In this document: positions 25,324 through 30,250 of the stretch, one piece after another
How positions within the stretch are numbered: position 1 is the stretch's first letter
Layout of the letters: each line of letters opens with the position of its first letter
Assembly: GCA_913046825.1 (NCBI GenBank)
Contig: CAJWTF010000034.1
Coordinates: 1 to 30,250 of the forward strand
Direction of reading: 5' to 3'
Source: an uncultured Rickettsiales bacterium
GTDB lineage: Bacteria > Pseudomonadota > Alphaproteobacteria > UBA8366
Length of the DNA: 30,250 bases
Made by a program: the position numbers and the translations under genes
Notes under the pieces: model-generated
What the model was told of the DNA's origin: nothing
The model's database searches: none
What the model saw: the letters and a program-made list of their open reading frames with translations, nothing else

Positions 25324-26598
25324 ATGTCCGCCACCAAGCTCTGGAAGTCCGGCCCTATCCCGCAACTCGTCAATGTCGACCGACTGGTCGCGATCATGGA
25401 ACAACGCGGTATCGACGGTGTTGTCGCCAGCTCACACCAAAACCTCTACTACCTGTCGAGCTTGAATGCCGTCGCGCAAAAGTCTGACGAGCCGCGACCG
25501 TTCGCGGTGGTCATATCGCGGCACGCGCCCGACACGCCCATCCTGATAATGCCGGAATATTATATTGGTGCAATGGCGCGGCAGGGCAGCTGGATCGAAG
25601 ACATTCGCCCTTATCGCTCGATGATCTCGCCGATGGACCGCCCTGCATCAGAGGTTGACATAGAGCGCTTCATCCCGCAATCCAGCGGCGATCTCGGATG
25701 GCTTGCAAGCGCGCGGGACCACTACGCCGAGACAATGATCATGAGCCTAGAGAAGGCCCTCTCCGATCTAGGGCTATCAGGCAAGAAGGTCGCGTATGAT
25801 GACGCCCGCCTCGGACTGCACCTCTCCAAAAGTGTGGAAGAGGTCGCCGACGGGTTCAGCCTATTGATGTCCGCACGCAGCGTGAAGACACCGGTCGAAA
25901 TTGATCTTCTGCGCGAGTCGACCGCGGTGAATCAAGCGGCGATAGAGGCGACGATCGGGCAGTATGTGCGCGGCATGACTTGGTTTGATCTGAACCATGT
26001 CTATAACGTCGCGGCGACCCAGAACGGCGGATTCGTCCACGATCCAGGCGCGCTGGTCCTCGCCAGCCCGCGCGGCGGCGACGCCTCCGTCGCTTTCACA
26101 TCCGAATTCGACGACTTTGAGCTAGATCCAGGTATGCGCATCATGTTCGACTGCCACGGTACAAAGGACCTTTATTGTTGGGACGGCGGCAAAACCTGGA
26201 TTATCGAAGGACAGCCGGAAGACGCGGAAACGCCCGAAGTGAAGGGCACGCGCCTGGCGATGGAGGAAATCCAAGCCGTCTTCAAGCCTGGGAAAAAGGT
26301 CAGTGAATTACAGATACTCGGGCGAGATACATTTCGAAAGGCAGGCGTTGCCGATCCGGAGTCGTGTCTGTTATTTTTCCATGGCTTGGGGCTCAGTCAT
26401 TTGGAGCAGGAAATCGGCGGCGAAGTCGAAGGCAGCGCCACCGGCGACTGGGTGCTCGACGATCAAATGGCCATCGCCATTCACTTACTGGTCCCGGGCG
26501 GTGCCAAGGAACGGTTCTGGCTTGAGGATATAGCACTCGTGACAGGTGAAGGTGCGGATCGTATCTTTACCTGGGACCTCAACCCACAAATCGGCTAA
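25324..26598 (+). CDS. M24-fold (Xaa-Pro peptidase/creatinase type) protein with altered metal site
   Basis: The 424 residues have an N-terminal creatinase-like domain, then the pita-bread M24 domain from about residue 190. The metal ligand pattern is Asp276 and Asp287 (11 apart in MFDCHGTKDLYCWDG), His353 in FFHGLGLSHLEQE and Glu401 in FWLEDIALVT. The fourth ligand, normally Glu in an EPG-type motif, is His387 (AIAIHLLVPGG). Related proteins cleave Xaa-Pro bonds, creatine or ectoine, and some do not bind metal. GAGGAG upstream supports the start at 25324, although an upstream frame begins inside the ACAD end. Position with the proline-racemase-like gene suggests an amide- or imino-acid-type substrate. 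Confidence 0.88.
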   Translation: MSATKLWKSGPIPQLVNVDRLVAIMEQRGIDGVVASSHQNLYYLSSLNAVAQKSDEPRPFAVVISRHAPDTPILIMPEYYIGAMARQGSWIEDIRPYRSMISPMDRPASEVDIERFIPQSSGDLGWLASARDHYAETMIMSLEKALSDLGLSGKKVAYDDARLGLHLSKSVEEVADGFSLLMSARSVKTPVEIDLLRESTAVNQAAIEATIGQYVRGMTWFDLNHVYNVAATQNGGFVHDPGALVLASPRGGDASVAFTSEFDDFELDPGMRIMFDCHGTKDLYCWDGGKTWIIEGQPEDAETPEVKGTRLAMEEIQAVFKPGKKVSELQILGRDTFRKAGVADPESCLLFFHGLGLSHLEQEIGGEVEGSATGDWVLDDQMAIAIHLLVPGGAKERFWLEDIALVTGEGADRIFTWDLNPQIG

Positions 26599-26603
26599 CC
26601 GAT

Positions 26604-27095
26604 ATGACAGCTGAAGAGACCGATCCCGAGCGCCGGTTCCTCCCCGAGTTCGACACAACACTTCGTTTCCGATCGAAAAACCTCGAGCATTTATAAAAGT
26701 ATTGGCACTCGAAGCGAAAAGGCCAGGAGATGCCATCAAGGGCGGTAATTGAACCGACCGAGATTCCTACCCTGTTGCCCTATCTCGCTTTAATCGACGT
26801 TCAATTAAACCCTCGGCGTTTTCCGTGGCGTTTGGTGGGAACCCACATCACAGGCGCTATGGGATACGACTATACCCGTTTCGCTTTCGACGAATAATAT
26901 TCCGGCCCCGCCCATGCCGACCTGAGAGCCGTGTACGAACGCGTCCTCCAATCGAAGGAACCAATCCGACATATCGGCCACCCAACTTTCGCCGATAAAC
27001 ACTTTGCCTTATATGAGTCGACGCATCTGCCCCTTTCACAAGATGGTTCCAGGGTCGACATCATTTTGGTCGGCCTTGAATTTTTCTCCCAATAG
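26604..27095 (+). pseudogene. interrupted PAS-domain (PAS_5-like) gene
   Basis: A single frame of 163 codons starts with ATG at 26604, 5 bp after the M24 stop, and ends with TAG at 27093. It carries IEPTEIPTLLPYLALIDVQL, FPWRLVGTHITGAMGYDY, GPAHADLRAVYERVLQSKE and ESTHLPLSQDGSRVDIILVG, the pattern of the small alphaproteobacterial PAS_5-type proteins. Two TAA stops, at 26694-26696 and 26895-26897, interrupt the frame. There is no frameshift. Both stops fall within otherwise conserved surroundings, so the gene is most likely recently inactivated. A sensing or regulatory role in the adjacent catabolic cluster is only suggested by position. Confidence 0.85.
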
Positions 27096-27186
27096 CCACT
27101 TCCGGTTCGGACAGCACACCCGTCGCCAAGAACGTGCGCCGCTCCAACTTAATACGAGTAACATTTGACTATTCCAGGAGCACAAC

Positions 27187-28113
27187 ATGAAAGTCGGTTT
27201 TATCGGCCTTGGTACCATGGGCGCCAGCATCGCCCTGAATGCCGTCAAGGGTCAGCACTCGCTCGTTGTCCACGATATCAATCAAGATGCGGCCAAACCG
27301 CATCTGGAAATCGGGGCTGAGTGGGCGGCATCACCCAAAGAAGTCGCGGCCCAAAGCGAGGTTGTGTTCACATCGCTTCCGGGGCCGCCCCAAGTCGAGG
27401 AAGTCGCCCTTGGCGAGAACGGCCTGATGGAAGGCTTTTCCGCCGGCAACGCTTATTTCGACCTCAGCACGAATTCCCCAACCGTGATGCGCCGTCTGCA
27501 CGCGACGATGCAGGAGAAAGGTGTCGAAGTCATGGATGCGCCGGTCAGCGGCGGACCTGATGGCGCAAAAAGCGGTAAGATGGCGATCTGGGTCGGCGGC
27601 GATCGCGCGACTTTCGATAAATACAAGGCGGTCCTCGATACGATGGGGGACGCGGCACGGTATATTGGCCCAATCGGCGCGGGATCCATCGCCAAACTCG
27701 TCCACAATTTATCGGGCTACATCATTCAGACTGCGATGGCGGAAACATTCACCATGGGCGTCAAAGCCGGGTTGGAGCCGGATGCTCTTTGGGAGGCGGT
27801 ACGACAAGGAGCACTCGGTCGCAGACGAAGCTTCGATACCCTGCACCGCAATTACCTACCACAAAAGTTCGATCCACCGGATTTTGCCTTGGCGCTCGCC
27901 CGCAAGGATGTCGCGCTGGCCTGCGAACTCGGCCGCGAATACGACGTGCCGATGAAACTGGCGCACACCACATTGGCCGAAATGACGGAAGCCTTGAACC
28001 GCGGCTGGGCAGGGCGCGATTCGCGCGTCGCTATGACCCTACAAAACGAACGTGCCGGCGTCGACATCAAGGTCGATCCCGAGCGACTCACGGAAATTCT
28101 AGACAACGATTAA
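27187..28113 (+). CDS. beta-hydroxyacid dehydrogenase family oxidoreductase (3-hydroxyisobutyrate dehydrogenase-like)
   Basis: The 308 residues show the family pattern: GFIGLGTMGAS at residues 4-14 for NAD(P), DAPVSGGPDGAKSGK at 117-131 for substrate and the catalytic Lys170 in GAGSIAKLVHNL. The family oxidises 3-hydroxyisobutyrate, tartronate semialdehyde or related 3-hydroxyacids. The sequence does not discriminate. AGGAG lies just upstream of the ATG at 27187. It follows the PAS pseudogene by 91 bp and closes the plus-strand catabolic set. AT-rich hairpins follow at 28140-28224. Confidence 0.92.
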   Translation: MKVGFIGLGTMGASIALNAVKGQHSLVVHDINQDAAKPHLEIGAEWAASPKEVAAQSEVVFTSLPGPPQVEEVALGENGLMEGFSAGNAYFDLSTNSPTVMRRLHATMQEKGVEVMDAPVSGGPDGAKSGKMAIWVGGDRATFDKYKAVLDTMGDAARYIGPIGAGSIAKLVHNLSGYIIQTAMAETFTMGVKAGLEPDALWEAVRQGALGRRRSFDTLHRNYLPQKFDPPDFALALARKDVALACELGREYDVPMKLAHTTLAEMTEALNRGWAGRDSRVAMTLQNERAGVDIKVDPERLTEILDND

Positions 28114-28139
28114 TAATTCATTAAATAATAAAATTATAT

Positions 28140-28172
28140 AATAGCGCACTATTATAATTATAGAGCGCTATT
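28140..28172 (+). terminator. putative intrinsic terminator after the beta-hydroxyacid dehydrogenase gene
   Basis: AATAGCGC (28140-28147) and GCGCTATT (28165-28172) pair across a 17-nucleotide loop, followed by TTTATATT. A competing hairpin TATAATAG-CGCA-CTATTATA (28137-28156) uses part of the same bases. The stems have only four G-C pairs, so strength is uncertain. Confidence 0.5.
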
Positions 28173-28175
28173 TTT

Positions 28176-28224
28176 ATATTAAATATAAATATTTTTATAA
28201 TATATAATTATTTATATTTAATAT
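28176..28224. repeat. 16 bp perfect inverted repeat in the AT-only stretch
   Basis: Arms 28176-28191 and 28209-28224 are perfect complements (ATATTAAATATAAATA and its mirror), around a 17-nucleotide loop. All bases in the arms are A or T. It may extend the terminator region or be a relic of another element. The surrounding 28114-28270 is extremely AT-rich compared with the rest of the window. Confidence 0.55.
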
Positions 28225-28364
28225 TACCTATTTTTTATTAGTTCCAATTATTAAAAAATTTATAATTAAAACCAACACAGAATTAAACCACTGCGGGAAG
28301 ACAAGCGGTTCATTTCATAGATCGCAACATCGCTTCCTTTCCGTCCAACAGGCGCAACACGAAA

Positions 28365-28384
28365 AGGTTCGATCATACGAACCT
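28365..28384. promoter_or_regulatory. 20 bp palindrome upstream of the motA-like frame
   Basis: AGGTTCG-ATCATA-CGAACCT is a perfect 7 bp inverted repeat with a 6 bp spacer, 18 bp before the ATG at 28403. It could bind a dimeric regulator or form a leader hairpin for the now-broken gene. Confidence 0.4.
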
Positions 28385-28402
28385 AAATAAAGGAATTGAG
28401 CG

Positions 28403-29132
28403 ATGTTAGTTTCCGCCACCATTGCAGGTGTCGTCGTCGGATTGACGGTGATCTCCTTAGCGATACTGACCGGATCCGATTTCTGGATATTCCTATATCT
28501 TCCAGGCTTCCTCATCGTCGTCGGCGGTATTCTCGCGGCAACAATGATAAAATTCCCGATGTCGGGTATTCTCCTTGCCTTCCCGGCCGGCTTAAAAGCC
28601 GCTTTCACCAATAAAAAAGATAGCCCTCGCGGCTACATCCGCGATGCAATTAAGCTAAGCAAAACCAGGCCCGAGCAAGGCATGCTGGTGTTGGATCAAA
28701 TCAAATTGAGAAATCCCTTCTTCCAACAGGGCGTCCAACTCTGTGCGGACGGATGCGAGCTTCCTTATATCAAAAAATCCTCTCCCCGCATATGTCGCAG
28801 GTGATTCAAGAGGAAGAAATGGGCACCAAGGTTTTCGCCGTGATCGGCAAATCCGCGCCAGCTTTCGGTATGTTTGGCACCTTAGCGGGGCTGATCAAAA
28901 TGCTCAGTAATATGAATGATGCTAACAGTCTCGGTCCCGTCATGACCGTCGCCTTTTTGACGCACTGTATGGCGTGCACATGGCGAACCTTGTCGCTTTA
29001 CCGATTGCCAACAAACTTTCCACGAAAGCGAGCTGGATTGGTGTTCACGAGAAACCCAGTGACAAGCGCTTCGCGGAATACCCCGATGAGTCCATTGCGG
29101 ATTGGCAACAATGGCTTGGATTGGAGCAATGA
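28403..29132 (+). pseudogene. broken motA/pomA-like flagellar stator gene
   Basis: Three consecutive frames together read as a MotA-type protein. The first has IAGVVVGLTVISLAILTG, LPGFLIVVGGILAATMIKF and NPFFQQGVQLCADG. A shift at the six-A run (28772-28777) leads to HMSQVIQEEEMGTKVFAV, then SAPAFGMFGTLAGLIKML and LGPVMTVAFLT. A second shift near 28960 leads to ALYGVHMANLVALPIANKL and a divergent tail ending at TGA 29130-29132. Each break is explained by one lost base. The tail after NKLSTK does not resemble MotA. AGGAATTGAGCG precedes the ATG. No motB is present. Since single-base losses at homopolymers are also the commonest sequencing errors, this could be an artefact, but the strange tail argues for real decay. 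Confidence 0.85.
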
Positions 29133-29211
29133 GGACCGGAAATGAAGTGCTCACCGCTTGACAGACGTCCCCCTACTCCGTATTTCCATCCTCGCTTGAA
29201 AGAGCATTTGC

Positions 29212-29288
29212 GGCGGATTAGCTCAGCTGGTTAGAGCAGTGGAATCATAATCCATGTGTCCGCGGTTCAAGTCCGTGATCCGCCACCA
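29212..29288 (+). tRNA. tRNA with anticodon CAT (probably elongator Met)
   Basis: The 77-nucleotide cloverleaf has acceptor GGCGGAT/ATCCGCC, D-arm GCTCAGCTGGTTAGAGC, anticodon stem GTGGA/TCCAT with loop ATCATAA and so anticodon CAT, and T-arm CGCGG-TTCAAGT-CCGTG. CCA is encoded (29286-29288). CAT could be Met or the modified tRNA-Ile2; the overall form looks more like elongator Met. A tRNA after a broken motA gene marks a possible integration hotspot, though no duplicated end was found here. Confidence 0.95.
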
Positions 29289-29294
29289 ATTAAG

Positions 29295-29308
29295 CCGTCG
29301 ATAGACGG
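29295..29308 (+). other. small hairpin after the tRNA
   Basis: CCGTC-GATA-GACGG forms a perfect 5 bp stem a few bases downstream of the encoded CCA. It may help 3' processing of the tRNA precursor. Confidence 0.35.
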
Positions 29309-29317
29309 TACGAAATC

Positions 29318-29354
29318 GAGGGATGGGCCAAGTGGCCTATCCCTCTTTCTTTTC
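29318..29354 (+). terminator. strong intrinsic terminator for the tRNA transcript
   Basis: GAGGGATGGGCC and GGCCTATCCCTC form a 12 bp stem (one G-T pair) around the loop AAGT, followed by TTTCTTTTC. This is a textbook rho-independent terminator, 30 bp after the tRNA end. Confidence 0.85.
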
Positions 29355-29413
29355 GATAAATGAGGGCTTGAACCGTCTTTCACAGAGACGCGCCCGTTAG
29401 ACGTCACACCGAT

Positions 29414-29635
29414 TTATTGCAAGCAAAGCCTATCCGTTAGAACCGCCCTGTGGTTTTCAGTTGTATCGACCAGCCACGCGTCTTCATCGTTGTCGTCGTC
29501 CCAATCGTAGGGGAACTCAAGATCATCGTATAGCCAACGATAGGTAAGCTTCTTCTGTTCATGGGTATCAAGTTCCCCGGCTTCGTAACGCTCCAGCACT
29601 GAATCGATCACAAGTTCTATAAACCGCTCGGTCAC
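29414..29635 (-). CDS. small acidic hypothetical protein
   Basis: A GTG at 29635 opens 73 codons with peptide MTERFIELVIDSVLERYEAG, then a strongly acidic region DWDDDNDEDAWLVDTTEN. The amphipathic N-terminal helix and acidic tail are plausible for a small soluble protein, and the composition is more coding-like than the AT-rich flank. The only Shine-Dalgarno candidate is a weak AGACAG. I do not recognise the family. It faces the tRNA terminator convergently. Confidence 0.45.
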   Translation of the reverse strand: MTERFIELVIDSVLERYEAGELDTHEQKKLTYRWLYDDLEFPYDWDDDNDEDAWLVDTTENHRAVLTDRLCLQ

Positions 29636-29639
29636 CTGT

Positions 29640-29802
29640 CTAACAACTACTGGATTATAAATATATTCTTTTCTATAAATTGTGCTTATTAGAATTTCTT
29701 TATTTTTATTTAGAACTCAAATAAAATATCAACGGATATAATTTTATCCAAATAAATTGGCACATTTTTCATGCTGTTACTTAACTTAAGATACAAAATG
29801 TT
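29640..29802. other. AT-rich gap
   Basis: About 160 bp of strongly AT-rich sequence with many stops in all frames. No gene, hairpin of note or repeat was seen. It matches the composition of 28114-28270 and sets this end of the window apart from the rest. Confidence 0.5.
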
Positions 29803-29919
29803 TTAAATTTCTTCAGCCCTGGGATCACTCTCAAAAACTTCGACGACAGAAGAGATATAAGCGGCCCGCTCCGTTTCGAGCTCATCCAATACTGCTGTTA
29901 CCATCACTTTATAAATCAT
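29803..29919 (-). CDS. possible 38-residue hypothetical protein
   Basis: ATG at 29919 opens a 38-codon frame ending in TAA at 29803-29805, with peptide MIYKVMVTAVLDELETERAA, then YISSVVEVFESDPRAEEI. It is helical and acidic and its third positions are G/C-rich in places, unlike the flanks. It is too short to be sure, and its ribosome binding site is weak (CGGA). It may be a remnant. Confidence 0.3.
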   Translation of the reverse strand: MIYKVMVTAVLDELETERAAYISSVVEVFESDPRAEEI

Positions 29920-30088
29920 TTTCCGAAGGTCCGCTTTTGCTGCAACTCATTCCTTGTTAAGTATATTTAGCGCGCACTTCGTTAAGATTTTCTTGATGAG
30001 ACCGTTCGCGTTGGACGCAATGCAGCATCAGCAACATCACTCAAACATTTTTTCTTTGCCCGTCTGAATGAATAAAGCTTGCGAAGCC

Positions 30089-30250
30089 TTACCGATCCGT
30101 CCCGCGAGGCATCGCGGCTATAATTGCCCAAAGGATTATCAGCACCAATTGCCACCAACTGGCCCAAACAGAAAAACTGAACAGGCCCGAGCCAAAATAG
30201 ACCCCAAAGAGTCCAACGGCGGCCAGGCCCGCCGATGATCCAGACATCGC
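30089..30250 (-). CDS. C-terminal part (or whole) of a small membrane protein, at the window edge
   Basis: The minus strand is open from the window edge to TAA at 30089-30091. Residues from an ATG at 30247 read MSGSSAGLAAVGLFGVYFG, then SGLFSFSVWASWWQLVLI and ILWAIIAAMPRGTDR. There are two hydrophobic segments with aromatic residues at the boundary and a basic-polar end, typical of an inner-membrane protein. The frame continues beyond the edge with an Ala codon, so the true start is unknown. A minus ORF in another frame (29982-30167) is a shadow. Confidence 0.55.
   Translation of the reverse strand, partial: AMSGSSAGLAAVGLFGVYFGSGLFSFSVWASWWQLVLIILWAIIAAMPRGTDR

Noticed and set aside
13625..29132. 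Stop-codon recoding or an alternative genetic code explaining the interrupted genes
   Set aside because: Both TAA and TAG occur and three of the genes also need frameshifts, while intact genes use TAA, TAG and TGA as normal stops.
29212..29288. tRNA as an integration site of a mobile element
   Set aside because: No integrase and no second copy of the tRNA 3' end was seen in the window.
29982..30167. Minus ORF of 61 codons near the right end
   Set aside because: A different minus frame gives clear hydrophobic segments up to the window edge; this ORF overlaps it in another frame.
1..30250. CRISPR array, toxin-antitoxin or phage-defence system
   Set aside because: No regularly spaced repeats, and no cas, toxin or nuclease-type protein was found among the frames.

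Overview
The window reads as a chromosomal segment of a free-living, probably marine alphaproteobacterium, most likely Rhodospirillales-like. The main reason is the run serC, serA, hisZ, purA in one orientation, an order I associate with that group. An encoded CCA on the tRNA, Shine-Dalgarno sites of the AGGAGG type and moderately high G+C agree with a proteobacterium. This is inference from gene order and protein resemblance, with no database search behind it.

Layout. Positions 1-6792 hold a minus-strand biosynthetic block: the serC promoter and leader, serC, serA, a secreted FG-GAP/VCBS-repeat protein, hisZ and purA, then the start of an unrecognised gene leaving the window. Positions 7002-9849 hold small stress or detoxification-type genes: a DOPA 4,5-dioxygenase-like protein, two glutathione S-transferase-type proteins and a SnoaL-like protein. 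Positions 10060-15353 hold an imine/oxidoreductase neighbourhood: Ldh2-family dehydrogenase, an SDR without the catalytic Tyr, a RidA-family protein, a nitronate-monooxygenase-like protein, a broken MTA/SAH nucleosidase and an MDR reductase. Positions 15514-21065 hold a flavin monooxygenase and a tightly packed minus-strand set: two tandem paralogous MFS transporters, a phytanoyl-CoA-dioxygenase-family hydroxylase and a classical SDR. Positions 21204-28113 hold a plus-strand catabolic set: two acyl-CoA dehydrogenases, a proline-racemase-superfamily enzyme, an M24-fold hydrolase and a beta-hydroxyacid dehydrogenase. The last 2.1 kb is AT-rich and gene-poor, with a broken motA-like gene, a tRNA with anticodon CAT, a strong terminator, two small hypothetical ORFs and the end of a small membrane protein.

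The most striking overall property is gene decay. Five reading frames can be recognised by family but are interrupted: an SDR 3' remnant, the nucleosidase, a DUF1134/EipA-like gene, a PAS_5-like gene and motA. Several palindromic repeat units also lie in the gaps. I found no CRISPR array, prophage, transposase or obvious defence system. The best candidates for something undescribed are the MFS-MFS-PhyH-SDR operon and the proline-racemase/ACAD/M24/dehydrogenase cluster, whose substrates cannot be read from sequence.
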